64,000 nucleotides of DNA from Rhyacichthys aspro (Eukaryota > Chordata > Actinopteri > Gobiiformes > Rhyacichthyidae): assembly GCA_036850595.1 (NCBI GenBank), contig CM072155.1:11286256-11350255 (forward strand). The letters run 5' to 3'. The notes beneath the pieces were generated by a model that saw only the letters and a list, made by a program, of their open reading frames with translations, ran no database searches and was not told where the DNA came from. Positions 1 to 13,100 of the stretch are shown one piece after another (position 1 is the first letter of the stretch; the number at the start of each line of letters is the position of its first letter). Both the position numbers and the translations under genes were made by a program.

Positions 1-3000
1 GTTTTCTCTTCCTTCCCTTTCTCTCAGTCTGTTCCTTCTCCAGCTGCAGTTTACAGAGATACACTCAGAGCTCTGGGGGCGGGGCAGGGGGCATTTAGAT
101 GTGCGAAAAGGCAATTTGTCAGAAACCTAAGGGAGCACCGAAGTGATGACAAGAGAATTACAGTAGAAGCGCTAAAGGCTCGGGCGGATAATTCAGTAAT
201 AGCTGGAGAAAAATCAACGGGGAAGGGTCAGTATGTGCACTTAGCAATGCTGGAAACCATTATCTTCTGTGATAAACGAGTGGACAATAATTGAAAAATC
301 AATGTTTAAATTTTGCGGCTTGGATACACAGTCACATCAGAGTAGATGCGATGTGACGTTGAGTCTTGTGTAACCAAGCCTAGTGAGTCATGAGGAATGC
401 GTTGTTGTGATGGCTGGAGGTGGAGGAAGTGCTGCCCGTGGAAAGACTGGCAGAGACACTCAAATCCTCCAGCAAAGTCATCTGGGAGGGAAAAAATAGA
501 TATATAAAAAAAAAAAAAAAAGTCGGACATTTGGTTTTAAGGCCTGACCTCCGCTGCCAGTGGTTGTCTGGACCTCGGACCGCAACTGAGCTGTAGCTAA
601 ATGTGAGCTGCCGAGTCCGGACAGAGAGAACATATGCGCTCTGAACCACATATGCATACAAACACATGCAGTGAGTGGAAAATGACGCAGTGTGATAGAA
701 GGAGGTTACAAGAGGCTGCAGGCTGAAATGAGCCATCCGTCTTACTCACACCAACATTTAGACTGTACACCTGATATATGCCCCAGAATCAAACATAGAC
801 ACTGTTTGTTTTTTGTTTTTTTCTAATCCAAGTGGACTCACTGGGGCTCTGTATCCATGCCCGATATGTTTTCACCCATAGAGCACATTCACTAGTATTT
901 GTAAATGTGTGTGTGTTGCTAAACTAACAAAAAAGGCTTGCGAAATTGCTAAGGTCTTAATATAAGGCTCAAATACATTAAAATATAGTGGACAACTTTG
1001 GCAAAATTTGATTTCAGGTCCTGTCTTAACAATGAATGGGAATGCTTGACCTTTTGGGAAGTTGTAGGTGCAGTACTTATTATTTATCGCGCCATTTTTG
1101 GTCATGTGATTTGTTGGAGACGTGCGGAACTGATGCCAGGTTTTATCTTGTGAAACAGAATGTACCTTTACAGGAAATGGTTTAAGTATGCTTTCCACCG
1201 AAGGTTTTCAGTTCTGCTATTCAGTAGGAAGAAGGAAAGATATCAAAGTGTATATTGTCCTACTTAGATAAAGCTCTTGACCGTGAATGCTGTAAAAAAT
1301 GAGGAAAAAAAAACAAAAAACTGCAAATGCTGAATTTGCTGTATGCATTGTCAGCGCTGATGTTGTATAAGTGCTGTATCAGTTCATTGTACAGTAATAC
1401 TCATTGTAAATGGGAAGACAGATGACGTCGAGATAGTTCAAGGACAGTCAGGTTTGTTGGTCACACACTGATACAAAGCACAGAATAGTTTACTGTATTC
1501 GACTTCTTGTGTCCATACCCCTGCACATACCCCAGCAAGCTTTCACAGCACATATACACTTCAGCTTGTATGTATTTGTTTTGACATCTCATGTTTTTTC
1601 CGTTCTCCTCGGCTCGCTGTGGCATTAGACTGAATCCGGTCTGCGTCTCTTCCGTAGCGGCATTATCGTGCAACAAGGCAACCATCCAAGCCCCGATTTA
1701 ATAAGCTGCCTAGGGAGTCTCAGAGAGGTGGGAAAGTCCTATCAGCTGATAACTGTCCTCCCAGCATGCCCGGCTTTCCTCTGTTAGCCCTGCCAAGAGA
1801 AGACGCTGCGTTTCTCTGCCCACGTGTCTCTAGGCCAAGGCCATCTCGTTGGGCGCTGGACTGACAGCAGCCGAGAGCCCACACGAGGCAAAGGCGGGAG
1901 CCGTGCAGCATATGGTCAGGCGTCCCGCAGCAGGCAGTGTTTTCACCACCCACAACACACATAGGACGCTTTCAGCTACTGTACAGGCAATCTGCACAGA
2001 AACATGGCATTACAGTTGACAGAGACCCATCCATCATTTGCTGAACGCTTCACACAGGTGTCATTATCACCAGAGCAAACAATGGCACAGCAGTCAGGCA
2101 CAAAGGCACTGGCATTTTCTATCTATACACGAGTCACACACTGTTCAAGTTTACATTATTTAGGGCCTGGCTACACAGACATGGACATTTTTTTATGCAT
2201 TTGGGCAGTTTAGGTAAGGTTATGCTCTCTAGAAAGAATTGCTCCTTCAAGGCACTACATAATTCAGTAAAGAAATAGAAATAAATAAAATATAGAATGC
2301 AGCATCTAACTACTTCTGCACAACTCTCGGCAAACAAAAGCATTCATCTTTCAAAAAGCTATTTTAAGACACACTGCAGCAAATGCATAAAAGTTTCTTT
2401 ACAAGAAAAAATTATAAGTCATATAAATTGCATATATTTTAATCAAAACTTGCTTTCTCAGCTTTGAATGAAGACACAGTGAGATTAATCATGTCTTTCC
2501 TCTTCTCTCTGATGCCACCATTCAATAAAGTACATCTTAATCTTGTCTTTTTATGTTTTGGGTTGTTTTCTGTATCTAAGGTCCTTGTGACTGCTACTGT
2601 AAAGTCAGCGTGCTTTTTTCTGTTGCATCATATTGTACGTAGCTCCATGATAGGCCTACTTTGGGGTGGCCAGTGTGACCCAAGACTGACACCTATGATT
2701 GATCCTGGGGCTGAGATAAGCACCAGTGCACCGTTCCACTGAAAAGCGGCCAGGCGGAAAATTAGAAATCTCTTCATCCCTGGTCCATTTGAAATCCGAT
2801 ATCTTCCATCTTTCCCTCACACGGCCCGCTTTTCCACAGCCAATAAATCAGTAATTAAATGATGTGTCTGCGGGTGTGTGTATATATACGTAAGAGCCAG
2901 GTGTGAGTCCTTGGGGAGAGTGAGTCTGGTTAATGCATGGGGGGTTACATCCAGCCCTTCCCCCATAAAGCACTTTAAAACATGCATGTATTGACTGCGT

Positions 3001-4165
3001 AGAAACTGATCATACCTCCAGTTTCTACGCACCTAAGTACAAATAAGACTTTTACCAACAGGATTTTTCTGATGTTATAACAACTGGAGCCAAAATTCAT
3101 TAAGTGTGGAACCAAAATGTTATATAGTTTATTGGATCCCATTTCCATATAAGACTATTAGGAACTATGGGTGGACAAAATAGGTTTCAGTCTCTTCTAT
3201 TCTCATGTTAGACTTTTTGGTCAGAAATAGTGACATGTATATTTCAAAATGTTGTACTCATAGAGAAAAAGGTAGATGCATGGGTTGCGATTGCAGTAAT
3301 AGAATAAAAAAAAACATGTTATAATTATACATCAACTGTCTCGGGGGCTCCACTTAGTTGCTTAGTTAGCTCATATTACCCCTCGTCGAATCCTTGCTGA
3401 ACTGAGCGCATTTTCTTCATTATTCCTCATTTCTTGTCTTTCCTTCCTAACACAAGTGTAAAACTAAAATGTTATTCAGCTTATCGGATCCCATTCCCAT
3501 ATTACATCAGTTGTTTACTATGGATGGTTAAGATAGGTGTCAATCTCTTGTTTTCAAAAACGTTACAAATATATATTTGGGGCCAAATGGTGACTTGATG
3601 AAATGAGTTAAAATCTGCCAAAAATGTAAAATATTTATAATTTTTTTTGCTCTTATTGAGGTGGTTACAGCTTGTCCTTTTATACAGTTTGGAGAAAACA
3701 AGATAAAATGCTGCATATTCTCGACATCTATCAATAATGTATTGTCTAGTAGCTCTAGCATGTACCAAACTTTTTCCTCTGGTATTTTTTTCTTTCTCTT
3801 CTTGTATTCATAGAAAAGACAAAAAAATGCCCTAAAATGTCTAATAAAAAATCATCTATATACTGTCCCATGGTATAAACAGGAACCAGGAACAAAATCC
3901 GACTTGCTTTTTTGCCCCATTTACAGAAACAGCAGCACAGACACATTACTGTAATTTGGGAAATGTGTGCCGGGTGTCAGCTGAAGGTGCACTGGTGCCT
4001 GCGGTGGCAAATAAATCAAAGTCGACATCCTGTGGGCGCTGCACCTGACCTGTTAGAAGCCATCAGCGCCGTCCCACCGCAGCCAGTTTGGGACCAGTGT
4101 GTCCCGTATGTTAACGTTTTCTGCTGGTTACTAATGTCATGCATTTATCTCTGTGTGTTGCTTAG
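1..4165 (+). other. Non-coding sequence upstream of the first ZNF385C exon in the window
   Basis: No exon could be supported here. The exon beginning at 4166 opens with a split codon (its first two bases complete a codon begun upstream), so at least one earlier ZNF385C exon must lie to the left and this stretch is most likely intron. It holds an A-run at about 507-522, a short A-rich run near 1305-1320, and a diverged direct duplication at 3113-3290 and 3467-3640 that is listed separately. The open frames present are short, lack splice context and resemble nothing I know. Confidence 0.55.
3113..3640. repeat. Diverged direct duplication (copies 3113-3290 and 3467-3640)
   Basis: Both copies begin AAAATGTTAT, continue through GGATCCCATT-CCATAT and run into a block ending ...CTCTT, with about 70 percent identity by eye over roughly 95 bp and weaker similarity beyond. 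The copies are about 350 bp apart in the same orientation. The class is unknown. It could be two copies of an old interspersed repeat or a local segment duplication. Confidence 0.55.
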
Positions 4166-7100
4166 GTACATCAGCCCAGGGCAGCCCCCTACTGGCTTCT
4201 CTCCCTGTCCCGGGACGACCACTGCAGCCTCAACTGGATATTAAACACCTCCTGCCCTTCAGACTAAATGGATCCTCTCCGCTCAGTCTGTTCCCCAACT
4301 TTAACACGGTGAGTCTAATATGGACTAACCTTCTCAACCTTTGAAAGTGGGCAGTGGATTTTCCCATTTAAGTCTCTGTTCTTTGAACAGACCTGTGATA
4401 AATCCAAGCAAAGATTTATTTGACTCATATTAATAGAATAAAAGTGGTCATCCCATAAAAGGTGCTACTATGGTAAAATGTTATTCTTTCAAGGCTAAAA
4501 TATTGTAGAGATCGACAGAAATAGATGACAACCATGACAGCCGTGGCCGTATGCAGGACCTTAGAGGTAACCTATGCCTTTTTGTTTTCCATGTACTGCT
4601 TTCATTCAGTCTAAAACAAAATTGTCAGCCTGATAAAAAAGTTCAAATGGAAAAAAAAAACAACAAAAAAACAAAAAACCCAGAAATCCAGACATTAGAG
4701 TCCTTTATTCTTTGGGACATTTATTTTAAACCCACATGAACAGGATGCTCCAGGAAAACCAAACTGAGCCATGTTTTCAATAAAAGGACTGAATGAACAA
4801 AGGACACCAATATCATTCACAAAGACAGCTTCCTCAGTTACATCACAAATGACCATCTACAGCAGGGGTGGGCAATTATTTTTCACAGAGGGCCACATTA
4901 GAACCCGGGACTCTTGTGGTGGGCCGGGCCAACACAGTCAACTCACGCTTAATAAAAAGACATATTCTTTAAAGTTTAAACTATAAGCAAAAATATGTCA
5001 AATATATGCCACCGTTACAGTTACATCATCCTCTGTTTAAGATCTACTCTTTCCATTTTGTTCTAAAACCAGGCCTGGCTCAACATGTTATTGAAAATGA
5101 CTCAAAAAACACTAAAGTTAAGTCTAGTCTCCTGCAGAAACATTAATGATACCAAGCTCCTTCCCGACAAAAGGCCTGAACCAAGAAATCAGAATTTATC
5201 CTCAACATTTACCAGGCACTTTTAACAATAAGGGTCTATTCCAGCTTCCCCTCACCATAAAAGTATTATGTTTGTATTATGTTCTGTACATGGTCTACAC
5301 TCCTGCATTAATTCCCTTTCTGACACAAGCCTCCTGAGGGCCGGACAGAGGAGGGTCGAGGGCCTGATGTGGCCCCCGGGCCTTAAAATGCCCAGGTCTG
5401 ATCTACAGTAACTTAACTTGTTTTGACCATTTGCTCTGATCAATCTACTGACTCTGAGTCTGCTGTGTGAAAGCACTCAGTTTGGCTGGGGCTGTGGATG
5501 GGACATAAGTTGCTCTGCTCTTATATATGACTCTTGGCTATATTATCTCCCTCTGATCTTGACCAGTTATTTTTTCTGTCTAAACACAACCATAAAAGTC
5601 CTTTTTTATGTGAATTTCCACTAACATTAGAGACCACAAAACAATACATTTTAGATCTTACACATCTGAATGTCATCACTACATACAGTTTTAAAGCTAG
5701 TCTTCAAACAAAGCAGGATTTTTTTAGGAGTTTTCATGTGCCATAATATGAATTGTTTTAGTTTTGTTGTGGCTACATCAGAACAGCTGAGCAGATCTGA
5801 ACTGGTTTGGCTACTATACATAAAGTGGCACATGCTAAACTTCATAGCTGAGTTTGTCAAAAATGTCAATTGAATTTGAATTGTAAAATAGTCCATTAGT
5901 CTTTTCTGAGGATAGGAGCAAAACCTGTTTCTCATTTTTGCCTTATCTTGTGATTGTGAGAAAAGCCGGCAAACTGAATACATTACTTTTACACAGTTTC
6001 AAGGTCAAGGTGTGATCCATTGTTCCTTGAAGTCACTGTGTTCCCATTTTCATTCCATGAGCAGTACAGTAAAAGATAGGACCTTAAAAAGTGTCCTTAA
6101 AGGTAGTGGGCCTCTTATTCAGTGTTTCATCAGCCTGATCTCTGTCACCTTAACCTCGTTCATGTTTCTGTGTAAAGAGGATGTATGTAAGGCTTGAGGT
6201 AAATAACTTTTATTCAAACATTGGCTGTGCTGTTGTCACATCAGTATTTGTGTTTCATATATTATAGTTATAGTCAGACAACACTTACAAGGACCAAGCC
6301 AAGTCAAGACAGAGTTCAGTCCAGACCAGCACCAAATCAAGACTTTCACTATGGGGTGTCACACTCATTTTAGTTCAGGGGCCACATACAGCCCAATTTG
6401 ATCTGAAGTGGGCTGAACCAGTAAATTAATAGTATAATAACCTATAAAAACAACAACTTCAATTTTTTCCCCCCTTTGTTTTAGTGCAAAGAAGTCAGTG
6501 CAACATAAAAGGCCAGTTTTGGCAAAAGCCCGTCACTTCGCAGGCCCATATTTCTGCAGCTTTCAGCTTGTATGTCTTCACCAACTCACCCTCACAATAT
6601 GGCTTTGATGCTGATGCTATTTTGCTAGCAATAAGGCAACTAACTTGCACTGCTGCATCACTGACCTCTCGGCTATGGGTAAAAACAGACTGCTGTCTCC
6701 TCAAAGTGGCAAGGATCTACCAGGGATTTTTTTTTTTTAATTCAGAAACTACAGCAATCATAACAACTCTTGAAGGGTTTGTGAGAATTTTTGTAATGAA
6801 AACCAGAAATCAGAAATAACTGTGACGAATGTCATGTTGCTTCTGTGAGACTCCATTCAAACCCCATTCATTGAAAAATAAATGTGAATCAGCAAACAAC
6901 TTTTCAGTTCACTTTGTGTTATGATGTGATCTTCACAGATGTTGTTTGTCAAATTGAAGAGATTTTTTAGAAGCTAAAAAAGTTGGTTGAAAATGTGAAG
7001 AGCAAGTAAATTTTAAACAAAAGGGCAACATAAGTGTCATATGTGTGTCTCTGCATCCACAACTTCAGCGATTAAAAAAGACAGATTACAGTCATATTTA

Positions 7101-10100
7101 TTACACTAGATCCCTCTCTCTCTTGACATACACTACACAAACAGAGATAGAAATACACAGTAAATACGAGTAAATGTGTTCATGATGAGGCCAAACTTAA
7201 CACTTAAGACCAGCCTTAAGCACAGCACTGGTGTTTGAAGGTAGAGACCTTTGTTATATTTGCCTATGCTGTCATAAATACAGTGTATAGCTTTCATGAA
7301 CGTTCGCTGTGGAGCTTATTCACTTCAGCACCTGGAATTAAAACCTTGTATCTTTGATCCTTTACTGACTACTCCACCATTGTCATTGTTCGTGTGTATG
7401 CCAGTCTTAATCCTTTGATCCTAGCCTTGTGTGAGTTTCTTCCTTCATTGTTCACTGTGAATGCGTCTCCAGTTCTGAGGTCGGTAAATGAAACATTAGC
7501 TGAAGGTTTTCTCCAGCCCACACTTCCTTCAAACCGGGTGATAAAAAAGTAGGCCACACAGACTTTGGGCCGGCTGGGGCACAGACAGCCGCGAGGTCAG
7601 CTGGATGTATATGTCTGCTTATAGGGGATCTCTAACGCGCTTTATAAATTGTGCTTTGTTTATTTCTCCTGCCGCCCACTGTTTGGGGTCAGTGCTTCAC
7701 CTGTGCGGCTCTGTGGAGGGTTTAGCGTGCTTAGCAGAAAAGGCAGCATTAAAATAATAATTCTTGTTAAACTGTCATGTAGGTTTATTAGCAGTGGTGG
7801 CAGTCAGGCGTGTCTTCACACAATGTTTTGTCTGCTTTTGCTTATGGTTCAGTGGAATGTGTGTTATTAAAGCGTGGGGTATATGGGGCACCTGTGCGTA
7901 GATGGTGTAGCACAGATCAGCAGCAGCAGCAAGGATGTGGTTCATGCTTAACGAAAACTAAAGGAACACAAAGGAAGTTACCGCCATTGTTTATGCAATG
8001 AGAGTTTAAAGAAGCTAAGTTACATTGTTTTAGTTCGCCGGAGATTATGATGCCTCTACACAATGTGGACGCTCTGTGTCTCTCGGCTGGCTTGGGAACG
8101 CCTCGGTGTTAAACCTGAAAGAGCTTGAGGAAGTGTCCAGGGAGATGGAAGTCTGGGCGTCTCTGCTTAGACTGCTGCCCCTCCAACCAAGCTCTGATAA
8201 GATGAAGACTGATTTTTTCTCTACAAACGGACAAAATACACTTGAAGACAGATAAAACAGAGCGTTTTATTACAGCCTTGATGTCACAGTGCTTATTGCA
8301 GTTGTGTGTGAATGAACATGAGCATATGTGTGTAAAAAAACAGGTGGGAGAATGGTAGCTATGGCACGAGTGATCACGAGTTTGTGAACTTTAAAACTGT
8401 TTTCATCACTTTGTACCAGAAGGTAATGCAACAACAGCTCAACTTCAGCATCTGTCCATACAGTTAAAAGTCTCTTAAGTTCTCCAGTAGGCGAGGATAA
8501 ACCGCTGTAAGACAAGATAATGTGCTGGAATTGTGTCAGGTCATTTAAAATCAGAAGTACTCTTGGTAAAGTCACCAAGTATTAAGACTACTTTTATGTA
8601 CAACCCTGTCTTTCCATAAATGTGTGTTGTTATTTTTATCTGTCTCATGCAAATCCTGTCTTGGTCCTGATCTGTAAGTAGCAATTTTAACAGTTTAATT
8701 ATAAAAGGAAATCAAAAAATGTGAATTGCTTCTAGAGCTGGAGTGATATTTAGTCATTTATTGTGAAAAATATGACTCGCAGTAGGACATGCAATCTTCC
8801 ACAACCAGAATCCAGGAAATTATGATAACCGCAGAAATAAGTAATCAAATCGTGTGGCTTCAATCCCAGGAGGAGATGATTAGCCTCCATAACGCAGCGG
8901 CTGACAGCACAGCTGCGGCATTAATCACAAAGTCCATTCAACAGGGAGAGCCTCAGGTTCTCTCTGCTCTGATAAGGCACATGTTGTCCCGGACGTTTGC
9001 AGAGAGAGGGGAAGATGAATGCACCTGTCTCCAAAGCTAAATATCCTCCGTTTCCCTTGGTATCATTCCTTCCTGCTGCCCCTCCTCATCCAGGCCTCAT
9101 GTCTCTGCCCCTTCATACCTGGCATTAAAAAACTGAACAAGCTCAATAGATCTAATGGAAGGTGTGAATGTGGTAAATGCATCTTAAATGTTTGTTGACC
9201 ACATCATGATAGAAAGGCTCTTGGGACATGTCACATCTGTCTGGGGTCAATGAAAGACCTCCTGTATCATTTAGTGTGGTTACGTGCAGACAGAGAAATT
9301 CAACTTGTTGCTTTAGTCCGAGTGTAATAGCTTTACACTGCATGGAAAGGTCTTACACTAATTGAGCGATGGAATTCAGAGTACTCTAAATTGGAGTCAC
9401 ACACCTGGACCAACGGAGCCAGGACTCACCTGCAAAAGAGATTTGTAGTTTCAGTGCCACATTCCTGGATTAAAAAAAGGTTAAAAAAAAACACAAAAAA
9501 AACAGAACATTAGATTATTTTCTCTTTTACTGTTAAATACCAAGACCACACATGAGCATACTCAAATTAAGCTCTGCATGTAAATGAGGCACACCATTGT
9601 ATTTAGGCTCAATATTAAATCAGTATAAATATTAAATCACACAGTTCATGGTCAAAATGGTCAGAAAGTTCAGTTTTATCAATTCAAAGTGCGTTTGAAG
9701 TGGGAAAGCGAGGACAGACTCAGAAGGAAGCATGTAAATACCACATATCTGCAGATAACCACAAGACAGGCTGAAATGCGAGGTCTGAAGGGGTCCACTG
9801 TGTGCTTTTACCCTTTCCAAAAGCGACCCAGCCGCCTGGCGCTGGGATAAGTTCTGTCTGCACTTTGGTGACGGGGAGGACGGACGCTTGGACAAAAGGT
9901 GCATTTATAGCAGTCTTTCAGGATGGCTGCGGACAGACAATGGGCGCATTCTTCAGCAGCTAAAACAAATAGCTGTGTGCAGGCTGCTCTGCGAAGGTGG
10001 ACACGGGGCAGTAGGAGTAGGAGAGCTAGGTTTACCCGGTCAGGCTTCAACCGCACTGAAGGGAAAAGTCAGTCGCTCCCTAGAGGTTGTTGTGAGTCGT

Positions 10101-13100
10101 GTAGAAAGAGGCCAAAATAAAGCAACAAAAGCAAATGCAGCCCTGAGGGAGAGCTATACCTTCAGTAAGGAGGATTCAGTGTCAGTGTGTTTATGTTCAC
10201 TCTCACACCTGGCATTGAGGAATCTGTGGTAAACAGACCCCGCTCTTACACCAAAGGCTTCTGACCTGGCAGCGCTTTTTGTGTGGCAAAGATCTGAGGC
10301 CCACTTCGTCTTAAGATTGTCAGGGAGAAAGCTACATTCAGTGCATTTAAATGGGCTTGAGGATGCCAGTTATGAGTCTTATGCTGCATTCATGTGGTCT
10401 TCTGAAAGTCAGAGATTAAAAATGTGCACGAACGCCTGTACATTTTGGGTTGTAATGAGCAAAGCAGGCTTGTTTTTTTTTACATACAGACGGACAGCAT
10501 GGTCTATTCATTATCTGTGAGAAGTATGGATACAAAACTTAAAGATTGACGTGGCCTTCATAAATGGGTGCAGCTGCATTTGTGGTACTGCAACAGCCGG
10601 GTAGTTTTGGAGAATATTTGGTTTTCAGTTTTCAGAAGCACCACTGAAAATCTCACCACTGCTCTCATGTTTGTGTTAGTACAGTGCCATTAATCTGAGG
10701 CATATATGTACATGGCATAGTATCTTGTTTTCTCAAAGTAAAACAAACTTTAATTACTGAATACTGCTGGAGCAATGTGGTGAGATGGTCCTACATCGTA
10801 TTATCTTCCACAAAAGTGAAATTCTAGTTGTTGTCAGGACCAGTGCCAGACTGGGCCTATTCCAAGGTGATTGTTAAATGTGATACGGTGCTGGCGGTGG
10901 AGCAGTGGTGAAGTCAGCTGTCACCCAGGAATGTGGGCCCTTGTAATGAAGGCTTAGCTCGATTTGGGTTCTCCAGTGTTAAAACCTTTTAAGCCTGTCC
11001 AAATCCCCGCCCCAGACACACTTTACTGTAGGTTTCAATGGGTCATTATGTAAAAGACAGCCGTGTTTCTGATCTGGACCAGACCAGGTCTGAATGTGGT
11101 CATGAATAGGGTTTGATTTGACACCATTCTCATTCCCAAGGAGTAATAAAGGTTTGGTCAAATGTCCCATTCTCTGCTGACGCTCATGGTGCCCTTTGTG
11201 GCCTAGCTAAGTCTAAAAAGTAGGCAGCAGAAAGTTGATGAATAATCAGTAATAAAAGTCTTTTTTAAAGGTGCATTGTGTAAAATGTTGTCTTTAGTAT
11301 ACATCTGAACAAAAGGTGGAACATTACAAAACTGTTTTCAATATGAAATAACCATCTCAAAATAACAATTTGCCTGAAAAATTGAAAAAATTGGGCAAAT
11401 TTGTTGTCATTGTCTCATGAAATTTGATGTAAAGTGCATAACATCTTTGTAGTACAACTACACATAGTCTTGTTTCCACTGGGGGCATAAGGCAGGTTCT
11501 TGGTTTCCTTGTGACATTGTTAGAAACATTACTGTGCCATTGTTCCTGTATCATAAAGGATTATTGAATGCAGCTGATTGCAATGAAAGGTTTTGTGTAA
11601 AAAAAAAAAAAATCTACCCTTTAACATCTCTCCATGTCCCCGTTTGTCCGATTTGATATTATTTGTATTTGATCTCAATAGGCTTTGATTAGCTCATGAA
11701 GACCTTCTGGGAGCAAGAAATGGGCTTTAGATTGGCTCAAGCAGAAGCAGGCTACCTTTTGATTGAAGCGTTGTATTGTGTGCAGTTGATTCCTAGGATT
11801 ACAGTAGGATTTGTGACTGTTCCCACCTGTTTAATTACAATGCTTTAGATGTAAGCAGATGATCCAGTGAAAAGGCCAAAGGGACAGTGAACATGACACA
11901 TTAACTCAACAACTACCTGGTGTATTTATATCCATTGCACTTGTTTGTCACTCTAATAATGTTTGTTTTGGTCTTCTCTATTTTCTTCAGATGGATCCTG
12001 TCCAAAAAGCAGTGATCAACCACACATTTGGCGTCCCTCAACCCCTGAAGAAGAAGCAAATTATCTCCTGCAACATTTGCCACCTGCGCTTTAACTCCAC
12101 GGTAAGAAAGAGCCTTTATGTTTGTGGAAAAACTCAGACAGAGCTGGCATCCTAGACTGTGTAATTTCACTTAAAAGCAATCTTGAGCAAAGAGTGAGTC
12201 TAGCCTCAGAAAACAACATCTTTGTTCTGTGCTGTGAGCCTAATGTTGGTTTCTGAAAATATGTCTGCTGCACAATTACACAGCTTTTATCATGCTCTAT
12301 AACCCATACTCTGTGTGTGCTGTCTGCATCTAAATGACATTGATACACTTATAAATAAGTTAATAATACAATTAGATAACCAAAATCTGTTTTTAAATTA
12401 AAGCACTGCGTAAATAGTAATCTAAAACTTCCTACTTGTATTGTGTCTGGTTTACTTCATTGCACATAAAGTAGTGGCTAAACTATTTTGGCTAAACTAC
12501 TTTATGGAACCACTTAGCCCTGACTATGGATGTGTTATAAAAGCTACATGACCGACCACACCCTTTGCCAGTGGTTAGTAAAAAAAACAAAAAAACAAAA
12601 CATTTTCCCCATATACCACAATATATAAGAAACATCTTATGTAGGACACACATGCTCCTGTAATTTCAGAAATGGTTGGATATTGTACTGTTTATTGGCT
12701 ATCTATTAGAAAGCATCTTTTTTAAAATGTACTCCTTATAATATCACTACACTGTCCTTCTTTTAACTCAGGAGTGGGCAAACTTTTTGGCTCAAGGGCC
12801 ACACTGTGTTTTAAACTCTGACAGACGGGCCAGACCAGTAAACTATAAACTAATATAAATTACATGAGAAAACCTGTAAATTGACATTTCTTGCACAGAC
12901 TGATTAGTATAATGTTTGGTGGAAAAGTGGAGGCTGATATTATGTTCTTTGAAAACTGTAACAGTTTCTTGGCAAATAAGAGATATGGTACTGACTGTAC
13001 TTCATCAAAAAATATCAAATGTCAACTCCATATTAAAAACATGACGTGTGAATGGATATTTTCTGTTTGTAGATATGATGGTAGCTTTAGGAAAAGTACA

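Noticed and set aside
1720..1962. 80-codon minus-strand frame in a GC-richer patch
   Set aside because: No homology that I recognise and no splice signals; treated as chance.
9888..10232. 114-codon open frame on the plus strand
   Set aside because: No domain, no splice signals at sensible places, and overlapping open frames on both strands. It is probably chance in a CpG-richer patch.
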